A stretch of 64,000 nt of DNA from Trachythela sp. YZ-2020 (taxonomy: Eukaryota > Cnidaria > Anthozoa > Malacalcyonacea > Clavulariidae), in assembly GCA_016169945.1 (NCBI GenBank), contig JADLSH010000389.1:186001-250000 (forward strand), given 5' to 3'. A model generated the notes under the pieces. That model worked only from the letters and a program-made list of their open reading frames with translations. It did not search any database and was not told where the DNA came from. This document shows, piece by piece, positions 22,996-33,540 of this stretch (position 1 is its first letter; each line of letters opens with the position of its first letter). A program made the position numbers and the translations under genes.

Positions 22996-23965
22996 AGTGT
23001 AAACTGACCCAAGTTAAAATCCTATTGTCGACTCTAATGAGTGGTGGCAAAGTCGAGGAGGTTTTTAAGAAAAACACATCGTTTTCCAAAACGGCAAAAA
23101 CTCGAGGACTGGATTCTGGCTACGTTTAAAAGCAGTACAGTTTTCAGAATATTTAACACCAGTGCAAAACAAAACAAAATTAATAAATTAAACATGAAGA
23201 TAACAAAATATCAACATCTAGATAATACGGTAGATGGAGAAATAAAAGTTCAAAGTTATTAGTTAGTCGCATTTTTCCATTCATGAGTAGCCATGTGATC
23301 TTCAAATTCTTTGGGAACATCAAATTCATCACTCACGAAGTTCTGGACACTAGTGGGAGGAGATAAATGTGTGACGTTACATCACAAGTCTATCACTGAT
23401 CAATAATTCAAGATAGCGAACGCTCCTAAGAGAAGCGTGCACATTTCTGCTCATTTGCATAGAGATATAAACATTTGTATATAGTATTTGTGTACAGTAC
23501 TGGCGTCAATAAGGTTAATTTTGGGTTAATAATATATTCAATCTTCGCGCCGTATCGCGATTTATTTCAACAATAATTGTAAAATTTTTAGATAATTTAT
23601 GAACATGTATGCAAATTAATTTGGATATCTAATATGAACCGGGACAACCTAAATATAATTTTAAAGAGGAGATCATAAGCTATCGAATGACGCGTGTCCT
23701 GTTGCCAGAGAATAAACACGTCTGGAGATATTTACATTTGAAACAACTGATCGCAAATACCGTGCGTTGGGGTACGACGATAAAGAGTTTGAGACAATGC
23801 GTTGAAGCTAGTATGTTAAGCAAGATATCAGATAAGCATTCTGCTTCAAAACCGGTGATTCCTTCCGTCAGGCCTTAAGGAACGCATTGTTTAGTTTTAC
23901 TTATTGACAGATAGTTCAAAGATCATTTTCATCATTGGGCATGCTTTCATGGGTAATTGATAAAA
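22996..23965. other. Spacer upstream of the tandem array
   Basis: ORFs at 23041-23262 and 23687-23878 (+) have no recognised domain or homologous repeat; I treat them as chance. Confidence 0.5.
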
Positions 23966-23969
23966 CTAG

Positions 23970-24047
23970 AATAGTGAGGCGAATAGTGCGAATAGTGCGA
24001 ATATTAATAGTGCGAATAGTCGACGAATAGTACGAATAGTCCGCGAA
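23970..24047. repeat. CGAATAGT tandem array, left part
   Basis: Irregular copies of CGAATAGT alternating with TCGACGAATAGT and CCGCGAATAGT units. The array resumes at 28406, so the LINE between is an insertion into it. Confidence 0.9.
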
Positions 24048-24096
24048 TAGTGGTTACAATTCCATGACACGCACGAAATAGGGTTAGGGTTAGGGA

Positions 24097-25092
24097 TTGG
24101 GTCGGGATTGGGGTCAAGATCAAAGAGAAATATTCGTGATTGCGTGTCATGCCTCTCTTGAATTTAAACTTAAAGCCACTGAGGCGATTAATGACTCCTT
24201 GAGAGAATTAATTAAGACCAAAATCTCCAATTCAAAGCAGAATGAAACTTTCCCTAGCAACGCTGCCATAAAAAACGATAAACAATGCGGGCCGAACCAT
24301 GTAGAACAAAGCAATCGTGACTTTAATCGAGGTTTGGGTGAGAAAAACTCCCCGACCGACCTTGCACAGAAATCGCGCCTGACTTCCAATCTAGTCGTTT
24401 CCAACAATGGACGCGTTGACAATGACCGTAAAGAAATTAACTCATCAGTTAAGGATAATCAATTATTTTTAAATACCGATAATAGCTCAGCCAACCTATT
24501 ACAAAGCCATAATAATAATCTGATCAATTCCCCTGACGGTCAACATGTGAAAGTTAATTTGAATGCAAGGAAATTGCTAAATATTATCGAACGCAAATCC
24601 CCACTTCAAGTACCTGGAGTGTCAGTTACTATGAATGAATTCGACAACAAGGTTGACACATATCCCATTATCGATGGTCACAACTACAGTTTGAGGAACG
24701 TTAGTTCGTCAACCTTTAATGTTCTTAAAGATGTTCAATTTTTACCCCTAATCAGTCTCAACGAATCCCATGATACCCCTCGTAACATGAAATCAAAAAC
24801 GAGTAAGGCAAAGGCCAATTCGACCGAAGCTCATGTCCATAGGAATATGCATCGGCATAGTTTTCATAGAAGGAGGAAAAACAGCAGCAAAAATAGATTT
24901 AATCGCATGCAAAATTTTCATCCTGTTCCCGAGAGGAGACGACCCCCAGACTGGCAGAATTACCTGTCACATGTTCGGCACAAAACAACATATCCACTCA
25001 CGACATACCCCAAACCACGATCCCCCCAATTCCCTCACCCATGTTCGCTGAGACCGCTGATGGAGTTCTCTTTCGAATACCCGTTAGAATAA
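24097..25092 (+). CDS. LINE ORF1-like protein
   Basis: The 331-codon frame is open from a TTG; the first ATG in frame lies far downstream in GVSVTMNEF, so the true 5' end is lost or shifted. The protein is rich in Asn, Ser and Lys, with a strongly basic stretch near the C-terminus (HRHSFHRRRKNSSKNRFNR), suitable for RNA binding. No CCHC zinc knuckle, PHD or esterase domain is visible, unlike many CR1 ORF1 proteins. It overlaps the ORF2 frame by 52 bases in the -1 frame, so ORF2 could be reached by frameshifting or reinitiation. The role as ORF1 is inferred from position. Confidence 0.6.
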   Translation: MGRDWGQDQREIFVIACHASLEFKLKATEAINDSLRELIKTKISNSKQNETFPSNAAIKNDKQCGPNHVEQSNRDFNRGLGEKNSPTDLAQKSRLTSNLVVSNNGRVDNDRKEINSSVKDNQLFLNTDNSSANLLQSHNNNLINSPDGQHVKVNLNARKLLNIIERKSPLQVPGVSVTMNEFDNKVDTYPIIDGHNYSLRNVSSSTFNVLKDVQFLPLISLNESHDTPRNMKSKTSKAKANSTEAHVHRNMHRHSFHRRRKNSSKNRFNRMQNFHPVPERRRPPDWQNYLSHVRHKTTYPLTTYPKPRSPQFPHPCSLRPLMEFSFEYPLE

Positions 25093-26231
25093 CCCCACGT
25101 AATCAAGAGCGTTCGATTTCAAACCGGAATTTCAGTAACACCCTCGACCTAGTTCAAAGGAGAAATACAACAATACATCACGGGCCGAACCATGTAGATG
25201 CTAACCTTCATTTTCCTCAACACCCGATCCCTGTACTTATAACAAATCATACCCGGCCATATAACACTGCTAGAAAAAACGGCAATGTGGTCAATAGCAA
25301 TAATATTGCTGTTAAAATAACCTCCATTGACGAACTTGCAACAACAACTCCTATTACTCTTTCAGGCCTAAAGATTGTTCACTTAAATATTCGCTCATTG
25401 AGGAACATAGCCCATCTTGTTCAACTTAGGGATCTAGCCATATCATCAAATATCGATGTCCTTACAATCTCCGAAACATGGTTGAACACAACGGTTACCA
25501 ACTCTGAAGTCGGCGTCGAGGGCTATAAGTTGTTCAGGCTCGATCGCCTTCATAAAAGGGGTGGCGGCGTTTGCGCCTACATTCGAAAAGAAATAAAAGC
25601 CTCCGTATTAAAAGAACTTTCACAAATATCCGAAACTAATTTCCACCAACTCTGGATAAAACTTCAATGCAATAAATCCAAATCTCTTTTAATATGTGTT
25701 TCGTACCGTCCACCAGACTGTCCTGTGGCCTGTTTTGAGAACTTCTTCAAACCTAATTACATGCAAGCTCTTCTATATGGAAAACCGATTTTCATTCTCG
25801 GTGATCTGAACTGCAATTTGTTAAAGACTAGCCGTGACCAGAAAGTTCTAGCTGACGTATCTGCTGAACTAAACCTCACACAAATGATCAATAGTCCAAC
25901 TAGAATAACACATACTTGCCACTCATTAATTGACGTTATTCTCACCTCGTCCTCGAAACTTGTGCGCGAAAGCGGCGTGTTAAATACCCCAATCAGCGAC
26001 CATCTACCTGTTTACGCCATACTGAAGTTGAGACCACCTAAGAAAGCACCATGCTTTATTACTGTACGGAGCTACAAGCACTATAACCCCTTGTCATTCT
26101 CCTCTGATCTCGCTTCGAACTCAAACCGTCTCCTATCTATTTTCTCGGAATGCGACGTTAAAAACCTTCAACGACATACTTCACTCTGTCCTTGGTGTAC
26201 ATGCACCAATAAAGACCGTGAAAGTTCGTAG
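25041..26231 (+). pseudogene. LINE ORF2 part 1: APE endonuclease
   Basis: From residue about 109 the frame shows the apurinic-endonuclease-like domain that nicks target DNA: LKIVHLNIRSLRN (catalytic Asn), ISETWL (metal-binding Glu), YRPPDC, FILGDLNCNL, LIDVILTS and ISDHLPVY (the catalytic SDH). All catalytic positions seen are intact. The frame leaves coding register at a run of six A at 26160-26165; beyond it the sense continues in the + frame that begins TFNDILHSVLG. A one-base indel there, or a sequencing error in the run, explains the break. The N-terminal 100 residues are low-complexity linker following ORF1. Confidence 0.85.
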
Positions 26232-28177
26232 CCGACCATGCCCGTACGTCACGCACGAAATTAAAAACCTTATGAGAGGTAGAGATCGACTTCACCGCCG
26301 TTACCTACAGACCCGCGACAATAATGATTGGAATCATTACAAAGATTATCGTAACAAAGTCAAATCTACACTAAAAAGTGCTGCCAAAATCCACGCATTT
26401 AATGAAGTTCAGAAACATAAGAACAACCCCAGCTCTCTTTGGAAGACAATAAATCGATATATTCCAACCAAAGAAAAGGAATCGCAAGTATATGCCAAGG
26501 ATCAAAAAGTAGTGGCTGATGATTTCAACCAGTACTTCACCTCGCTGGGAAAGAACACCGCTGAAGCAGCAAGACGTGTAGCTGAAGACAATAACATTGA
26601 ATTAATTAGTCCATTATCTACTGTAATTTCTTACCCAACAAGTGAGCTATTTTACTTCGAATCAGTTACCTGCACCGAGGTGCAACGTATTATCCTCGCT
26701 ATGCCCACTAACAAGTCCCCTGGACTAGATAAGATAAGCCTTCGTGTTATTAAAGACAGCCTTCCTGTGATATTAGCCCCCCTCACGGACATAATAAACT
26801 GTTCACTCGCTTCATCGACGTTTCCTGATGTTTGGAAATTAGCCGAAGTAATACCATTGCTGAAGGAAGGCGATCACGAGTTGGCATCGAATAATCGACC
26901 TCTTTCACTTCTTGTCGTTGCTTCAAAAATCTGTGAAAAAGTTGTCCTTAATCAATTTGGTGCTTACTTATCTAACAATAATCGTTTATCCTCTCATCAG
27001 AGTGGAAATAGAAAATACCATTCCACTGAAACCATCAACATTATGGTAAGCGACTGTATTCTGGAAGCTATGGACAAGAAGATGGTGACCGCTTTGATCT
27101 TGTTAGATTTATCCAAAGCATTTGACAGCGTCAGCCACTCAATCTTTGTTGCATAAACTAAGTTGCGTTGGTGCTTCTCCTGAGGCATTGAAATGGTTCG
27201 ACAGTTATCTCTCTGGTAGATCTCAATCTGTACGTATTGGATCACAAATGTCTTCTTCACTCTCCATTACTCATGGCGTACCACAAGGTGCAATCCTATC
27301 ACCTCTATTGTTCTGTATCTACACAAATGACCTGCCATCAACCACTCAATCGTGTAACCTTGATTCGTACGTAGATGATTCTAAAGTTTTTCTGTCGTTC
27401 TCCATCAAAGACATAGAACAAGCGACTCATAATTTGGAATCAGATCTCAACAGGGTCGTAAAGTGGTGTTCTGCGAACCAATTGCTTATTAACCCAGAAA
27501 AAACTAAATTCCTCCTTGTTGGAACAAGTCAACTGATGGGAACCATCCCCCCTGATATATCGTTAAACCTCTTGGGAAAAACCATTACGCCAGTCCCATC
27601 CGTCGAAGATCTAGGGGTACTTCTTGACTCACACCTATCATATGACTGTCACATTACTAAACTGGTTTCATCATGTATGTCCAAATTAGTTCAAATCTAC
27701 CGAGTCAAGGACAGCTTCGACAGAGATACGCTCTTGTTAGTTATTGAAGCTCTTGTTATTAGCAAGCTTTTATACTGCTCCTCCGTCTGGTCTAATACTT
27801 CCTCTGTGAATTTGAAAAAACTCCAGGCAGTACAGAACTTTGCGTGTAGAGTCATCACAAATACCAGAAAGTTTGACCATATTACACCAGTTTTACAAGA
27901 ACTTGGATGGCTACCTATCGAACAACTGTTATTGTTTAGAGATACAGTAATGGCCTATAAGTGCGTTAACAACCTAGCCCCCAATTATTTATGCGACAAG
28001 TTTAGTAAACGTGCTGAGTTACACGATCATCCAATGCGCTATCAAGATCTGCTCCACATTCCATTTTACAGAACGGCAGCAGGACAGAGAACGTTTCACT
28101 ACAGAGGAACGAAAATCTGGAACGATTTAGAAGACAATTTTAAAAACATTCCTACAGTAAGAAGTTTTAAGAAGTAA
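26168..28177 (+). pseudogene. LINE ORF2 part 2: reverse transcriptase
   Basis: Two frames together carry the reverse transcriptase. The first (to 27156) has MPTNKSPGLDKI, NRPLSLLVVASKICEK and ALILLDLSKAFDSVSHS. Sense then moves to the next frame between 27138 and 27148 (one-base indel near AATCTTTGTTG), giving LLHKLSCVGASPEAL, HGVPQGAILSPLLFCIYTND, the active-site box YVDDSKVF, and a C-terminal tail with PVLQELGWLPIEQL and RTFHYRGTKIWNDL. Stop at 28175-28177. Motif order and the tail place it in the CR1/L2/Rex1 group. Apart from the two indels it is well preserved, so the insertion is fairly young. Confidence 0.85.
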
Positions 28178-28373
28178 CTTAAATCACATATTCTAGATAC
28201 GTTTTATTCGAATCCATAATATTTATCCTTTTATCATAAATTGACAATTTACTAGAAAGTCTTATAGATATATAGTTTAAATTATCTTAACATAACATTT
28301 TAAATTAGCTGTTATATTAATATTTAAATTGTTGTAATTTTATGCTGAAGAGCCCACTTGGGAGCATATCATT

Positions 28374-28404
28374 AAAGTATCATATCATATCATATCATAT
28401 CATA
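28374..28404 (+). repeat. LINE 3' pentanucleotide tail
   Basis: About six copies of TATCA end the LINE; CR1/L2-type elements finish in short microsatellites rather than poly(A). It abuts the right part of the CGAATAGT array. Confidence 0.85.
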
Positions 28405-28405
28405 A

Positions 28406-28557
28406 CCCGAATAGTCGACGAATAGTACGAATAGTCCGCGAATAGTCGACGAATAGTGCGAATAGTCCGCGAATAGTCGACGAATAGTCGACGAATAGTA
28501 CGAATAGTCGACGAATAGTGCGAATAGTCGACGAATAGTGCGAATAGTCGGCGAATA
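28406..28557. repeat. CGAATAGT tandem array, right part
   Basis: Continuation of the array at 23970-24047, with units TCGACGAATAGT, GCGAATAGT and CCGCGAATAGT. The ORFs on the - strand here (YSYYSSTIRRLF-like) are repeat artefacts. Confidence 0.9.
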
Positions 28558-28574
28558 GAAATCTGCGAAAAATC

Positions 28575-28655
28575 GACGCAAATATATATGAATATATATG
28601 AATATATACAAATATATATGAATATATAGACATATATTCATATATATTCATTAAT
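28575..28655. repeat. AATATATATG microsatellite
   Basis: Tandem GAATATATAT units, the last part inverted (ATATATTCAT), directly after the array. Confidence 0.85.
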
Positions 28656-28659
28656 GGTT

Positions 28660-30174
28660 AAAAATTTAAATATGAGTTGCGTTACGTTGGTTTAACGATT
28701 TTTAGGGCCTGTTTCTATGATTTTAGCTAGGTGGAGCGAGAAGATTTCATCCCGCATCGCTGGTAAACTATACGCTATATTTGTTTCCGGAAAATAGTTT
28801 CGTGCGCGTCCTCGGAAATAAAATTCTCACAACCTGGTCGGATAGTACTTTATTTATAATAATATCGAGATTTTATTGCCTATTGACTATGTGATAGTAC
28901 GAAGCGGAATATTATGTTCTCTACAGCCTTTGATGTCACAATAATAGATACATTTTTGTAATTTTTGGCCAGTTATTAAAAAATCCTCTTGATTACACTT
29001 GCAAGTAATTCAATTCTTAAGACATGCAAAGCAGTGCTGTAGAAGAGGGGGGCGCTGGGGGGGCAAAGCCCCCCTTCTTCAAGTTATGGGGGGCTGAGTC
29101 CCCCTTCTACTTTCGAAAATCAATATTAAAGGTAATAACGTAACTAGGGTACCTGCAAGGTAGGGAATGCTGCGGGGACTGTTATTATTCTTTAGCTTCT
29201 TAAAACAAACATGCAAACAAATATGCAACACAAATTATATTCAGTAGACGATAATTATAATTGGTATTGACCCAGTGGCTTGCGCGCTGTCAGTAGATGC
29301 ATACCCTAGCATAGTTTGCAGGATGAGACAAGTTAAATATATCACGAAACATGAAAGACATCAAATTCAATATTTTCCATGTATTGTTCTTCCACATGGA
29401 ATTCCCACATGGGTTTACTGCGATGAGTAATTTGACACTGCCAGCAAGGAAATTTGCATATTTTTGTAGTGTATAAAAGCGTTAAAAATATATACATGTG
29501 CGCAAAATAATTTTGCATTTGGAAGGCTATAAACGAAAGCGTTGTTCCATCATTCTGTTCTTACTTTGCTGGATATGCGAGTCACCTACATGTAAAGCAC
29601 AACTCATTTCAACTCATTGCCATTCGAAGATGTGTCTTAGTGCGCGTAGAACTGAGACCCTGTCGGCTCTAACAATAATATGTTAACGCGACTAGACAAA
29701 AATATTAAGTCCATTGTAAAATAGGAATAAAAACATATTTATATGCCTACAGTAGCCTATCTAATAGGTCAAACCTTGCACAAATCAGAATGATTCAGTC
29801 AGTCAATTTAGACGATCAATTGCATATCTTTGTCAAGTTCACACGAGTCACAATCGTCAAGCGGCATACACGAAAAATCACTTGATGCAAAATATGGAAA
29901 TCAGCAAGAGAAAGCAAACGCGAATGGATAGAAAAAACTTTTAAAGACATCTCTATGTATGACTTCCATGCTTTACAGCACTAACAGCTCAAGCAAAGTC
30001 GATAGCACATTAGCAGAATATATAGTTTATATATATTAAAACAGACACTGAATCTAGCTGCGATCGATTGTGTACTTTCAGCGTTTCATAGATATATAAA
30101 TTGAGATTGCCAACTTTCCAAAAAGGAGTAAACAAATGTAAACGTAACATATAAACAAAAGACAAAATATGCTA
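28660..30174. other. Spacer, no gene recognised
   Basis: 29038-29112 is a G/C-run repeat (GGCAAAGCCCCCCTTCTTCA and inverted neighbours) of a type seen again near 39490 and 48320. Otherwise AT-rich sequence with no supported ORF. Confidence 0.5.
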
Positions 30175-30945
30175 CCTTGAATGGTCAAAATAGACTTGAA
30201 AAAGCTTTATCGGAATTATTTTTAGGCATAGGAAGTGCTAAATCGGTTTCTCTATTTCTGAGGTTGTAAGTATTATCTGTTTCATTATTAGATCGAAAGG
30301 CTTCTTTTAGATTGGGTGCGATGTGGCCATTAAGAATTTTATACATAAAATAGCTTTTAAATAGTTAGTTGCGTCTTACTTCTAGGGATTTCCAGCTTAA
30401 ATTTTCGAGTAAATCAGCGGATCGAACGTCGTAGGTTGCCCCAGTAATTAGTCTTGCAGCACGATTTTGATATTTTTACAGTCTGTCTTTGAGAGCAATT
30501 CCGCAGTTATCCCAAAGCTGGCTGCAGTAATCAAAGCAAGGCTACAAGATGGAATTATATAGCATTTTAATGTCGGTAGTGGGACAAAAGGCTTAACTCG
30601 TCTCATTGCACCAATACCAGCACCAACCTTTGAACATATAGTATGAATATGTTTGTCCCAGGAAAGTCTTTCGTCCATATCACGCCAAGGCATGTATAAT
30701 TATCAATCCTAGGTATCGACTTATTATTTATTGGAATACGATTACTAGATATTTTTTTCTTAGGGTTATAGGATGATCCAATAAAGATATGTTTAATTTT
30801 TTTAGGTGGATTTGAAGTTTGTTTTTAGTCATCCATTTACGTATAGTTTCAAGATCAAAGTTTACTTTGTCTACAAGGTCATGGCAGTTGTAAGAAGATG
30901 CATACATTTCTGTGTCATCACATGCATTACCAGAAATTTGCGGTA
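30175..30945 (-). pseudogene. LINE reverse transcriptase relic abutting chromodomain gene
   Basis: Read on the - strand from 30945: a CDDTEMYASSYN box (decayed YADD active site), LVDKVNFDLETIRKWMTKNKLQ, then DERLSWDKHIHTICSKVGAG, and a C-terminal stretch down to about 30180 with SWKSLEVRR-like and PMPKNNSDKAF-like pieces. At least three frameshifts or stops. It belongs to a LINE clade distinct from the CR1-like copy at 24-28 kb. Its 5' break is about 50 bp upstream of the ATG of the chromodomain gene, so it forms part of that gene's upstream region. Confidence 0.75.
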
Positions 30946-30994
30946 TCCAAAATTCTTAAAAGAGCATGAGCAGTCTTGCTCTTCTCCAATCAAG

Positions 30995-31942
30995 ATGGCG
31001 GACAAGCATGGACATTCCCGTAGGACAGCTGCAACAGCAGTAAACTACAAACAATTGAATAACTTGTGCCCTACAGATTTATACTTTTCATGGATAAGAA
31101 AGCGAAAAAGTAATTTGGGATCGAAACTATTTACAATGGAAAGAATTATCTCTAAGAAGGAAAGTAAATCGGTAATTGATTGCTTCAAACAGTAATTTGT
31201 GTCTACTGATGACCTAATTCATGCTAATATAAATTAGCAAAACTCTTTCAACATTGGTTATTCTTGTTTTGTTTTTAAGGGAACAGAGTATTTAATAAAG
31301 TGGCTCAATTTTCCCATGTGGTCCTGCACTTGGGAGCCATCAGAGCACTTAAATAGTGAAGCAATCAGGTACAAAAAGTGAATTGTGATGCTGATGTATG
31401 TTTAGTATATAATCTAAAATGGAGTATTTAAGGTAGTATATTTCTAAAAGATTAGGTACTCCATTCTATCTTTAATACTGTCCATAATTGTTACCAATGG
31501 GAGTTATGCTGAGCCAGAAATCGCTCAAGATAGGCTGGAAAATTCTGCTGCGTTATTGTACAAAGCTGTTCTTGATATTTTAAAGAGCAGAGCCATTCTA
31601 ATGACATCAGTTGCTACTGTATGTAGTGAACATGACATCTTCCGTTATGTATTTAAAGACAAAGAGCACGCATCTCCTGATAACAAGTTCATGCTATATG
31701 GAAAGGATGATTTTAACCTGTTTCGTCTACCTGCATTTTGGGATTATTACATAGATATTTTGGGTGATGGTGTGAAGATAAAATTTCCAGTCAAGCTGAA
31801 AACGAAACTGGGATTTTGTGCGAATCGATATGTAATTAACGACAATGGCGAACTAGAGAAAGGACCATTAATACCATTGGAAAAGGTTTATATTGTTATT
31901 GACAGAAGTGCGCGTTTACTCGCAATTAAAGTTATATCCTGA
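30995..31942 (+). CDS. Chromodomain protein, three exons
   Basis: Proposed join 30995-31171, 31280-31368, 31504-31942; 234 residues. ATG 30995 lies in an AAGATGGCGG context. Exon 1 ends AAATCG|GTAATT; exon 2 follows tttttaag and ends AATCAG|GTACAA (phase 2); exon 3 starts after ATGGGAG. The junctions restore a chromodomain at residues 44-88: LFTMERIISKKESKS joined to GTEYLIKWLNFPMWSCTWEP. The aromatic cage that holds methyl-lysine is present as Phe46, Trp67 and Phe70, and the TWEP signature is intact. The C-terminal part (LYGKDDFNLFRLP..., IKFPVKLKTKLGF...) is not a known domain to me but resembles tails of chromodomain proteins in other invertebrates. A nuclear histone reader is inferred. 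The exon 3 acceptor could also be at 31455, in the same frame. A retroelement chromodomain is less likely since no integrase adjoins. Confidence 0.7.
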
Positions 31943-32068
31943 AATTCAAACCGTAAATCTTCTATAAAGCCCCCTAGTGGACTCACTTATTTCAAACAAG
32001 TTTGTGTGACGCTTATTGGAGGGGGAGAGGGGATGTTAATACATAGATCGTTTCTTTGCCTAAAACAC

Positions 32069-32074
32069 AATAAA
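32069..32074 (+). terminator. Poly(A) signal for chromodomain gene
   Basis: AATAAA 127 bases after the stop codon; a second AATAAA lies at 32149-32154. Confidence 0.55.
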
Positions 32075-32264
32075 GTAGAAACATAACTTGTCTTGAATGC
32101 CAATCAAAAATCAATTACGATATAATTTTTTTTCTTTGTAAATGAGTTAATAAAGCTAGAGCGAAGGGCTTATTGAATTCCTTTGTTTAAAAAAAGATAC
32201 GCCTATTTGAAAGGGGCATTAATGGCCGATTTACGGTGTTTGCATTATCAAATATGATTATGTT

Positions 32265-32455
32265 CAACATAGGCGTAGGAAGAAACTTCAAGTTGGGGGA
32301 GGCACTTTGTCTCAAGGGCACCTCTTCTATTAGAAAAAAAACTTCTTCCATTGTTTTAGCTGGAGAAAAGGGCACTTTGAAGAAAACTTGGGGGGTGGCA
32401 CGTGCCCCCTGTGCCACCCAGTTCCTACGCCACTGGTGTTCAAAGTCATTATCAA
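32265..32455 (+). repeat. Dispersed repeat R2, copy 1
   Basis: Carries CATAGGCGTAGGAAG, GGAGAAAAGGGCACTTTGAA, GGTGGCACGTGCCCCCTG and CAGTTCCTACGCCAC. Ends are inverted around the TAGGAA/TTCCTA motif. A decayed copy in the same strand is at 52695-52835. Confidence 0.75.
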
Positions 32456-32511
32456 GTAACATAATATAATCGAGGCATAAACCTGAGATTGTCGTCAGTG
32501 AAGATAGCCTA

Positions 32512-32662
32512 AAGGCTCTTTTATACTCATCGCAAACCTAACTCGCAAGCCCGCTGCAAGTGCTTGCATCCAATTAAAACTAACTATGGAGCATTTTGAT
32601 TGGATAAAAGTACTCGCAGCGAGCTTGCAAGTTGGTTTTTGCGATGAGTGGAAAAGAGCCTT
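32512..32662. mobile_element. TA-flanked MITE, 151 bp
   Basis: Inverted ends AAGGCTCTTTTATACTCATC and AAGGCTCTTTTCCACTCATC continue into CGCAAA and GCAAGC blocks, about 45 bp in all. TA flanks at 32510-32511 and 32663-32664. Confidence 0.8.
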
Positions 32663-33300
32663 TAGACTGAGTTTAAATTCACACATTCATTTGTACCAAA
32701 AGCTTTCTAATCAAGGCTTTTCAAATACAGCTTGATCTGGTAGCGGGTGGGGGGGGGGTGTTGAGCGGGCGCTGGTCATGAAGCAGGGTGTGACTGTCGA
32801 CCGAGGCAGGGTGCATCTTTACTGAGGAACCCCGCCAGGGGATGAGCTTGTCAGAATTGAAATGGTTTGAAAAATAGGATTGCGTTGATGGTCAAAGAGG
32901 CCCCCAAGCGTCCAATATTTTATTTTTGTTTGATAACTGCCCAGCCAAATCCAACATTTGCATTTGATATGGAAATTGGCACCCCCTGCACTCCCTTGGC
33001 CAAAGCCAGGGGGTCTGCACCCCCCTTAGTAAATCCATCCCTGCATAAACGTGGTGTTTTCAGCAAAACGAGAGAATTATATTTAGTTTTACGATGCCTG
33101 ATGCAAACCTACAAGTACAAGAAACTTATAAAGTAGAATTATATAGTTTTATAACAAGTTGTGTTGTTTCACATAGTTTTATTATATTCATATTGAAATC
33201 AATGGTGTTTCTTGCAATCTGATTGGTCAAAATAGTGCGATTAATTCCCAAATCGCATCATCTTGAGTATTTCCGCTTCTAGTATATATATTTTCTCAAC
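32663..33300. other. Spacer with G-run and repeat remnants
   Basis: Contains a run GGTGGGGGGGGGGTGTTG near 32742 and a GGGGGTCTGCACCCCCC-like inverted segment near 33009. No supported gene. Confidence 0.5.
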
Positions 33301-33516
33301 CTAACCTGCCAGCTTTTCATTCAGAGTTTCTATATCTTGATTCTTCATTTCCAAAACTTGAACCATCTCATGCATCAAGGAATCTCTCTCTTTTTCAAAG
33401 TTTTCGAATTTCTGTCGCCATTCCTCTATTAATTGATTAGCTTCGAAAAGGTGATGTACCATATTATCGACGATCCACACCGCCACACACCATGCTGCCC
33501 CGAACACACTGAACAT
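33301..33516 (-). CDS. Small membrane-anchored coiled-coil protein or first exon
   Basis: 71 codons from ATG at 33516: a hydrophobic segment (FGAAWCVAVWIVDNMV, residues about 5-20) followed by a heptad-like coiled coil (EEWRQKFENFEKERD...EMKNQDIETLNEKL). The stop lies in GGCAG|GTTAGG, which is also a possible phase-1 donor, so this may be exon 1 of a longer gene whose next exon I cannot find at lower coordinates. It lies between the BEL/Pao gag relic and open spacer, on the same strand as the relic, but does not resemble gag or pol. No family recognised. Confidence 0.35.
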   Translation of the reverse strand: MFSVFGAAWCVAVWIVDNMVHHLFEANQLIEEWRQKFENFEKERDSLMHEMVQVLEMKNQDIETLNEKLAG

Positions 33517-33540
33517 TTTGATGTAGACCTCTGCGACTGT

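Larger units (their letters stand above)
24048..28405 (+). mobile_element. CR1-like LINE retrotransposon, nearly full length
   Basis: Holds an ORF1-like frame, an APE-type endonuclease, a reverse transcriptase and a 3' pentanucleotide tail. The 5' end, just after the array, has three TTAGGG-like units (24079-24095). Two frameshifts in ORF2 make this copy inactive as written. It is flanked on both sides by the same CGAATAGT array. Confidence 0.9.

Noticed and set aside
28390..28651. Tyr/Ile/Arg-rich - strand ORFs
   Set aside because: Artefacts of the CGAATAGT array and the AT microsatellite.
33301..33516. Envelope or pol piece of the BEL/Pao relic
   Set aside because: The membrane segment plus coiled coil does not match retroelement protein order, and pol is absent around it.
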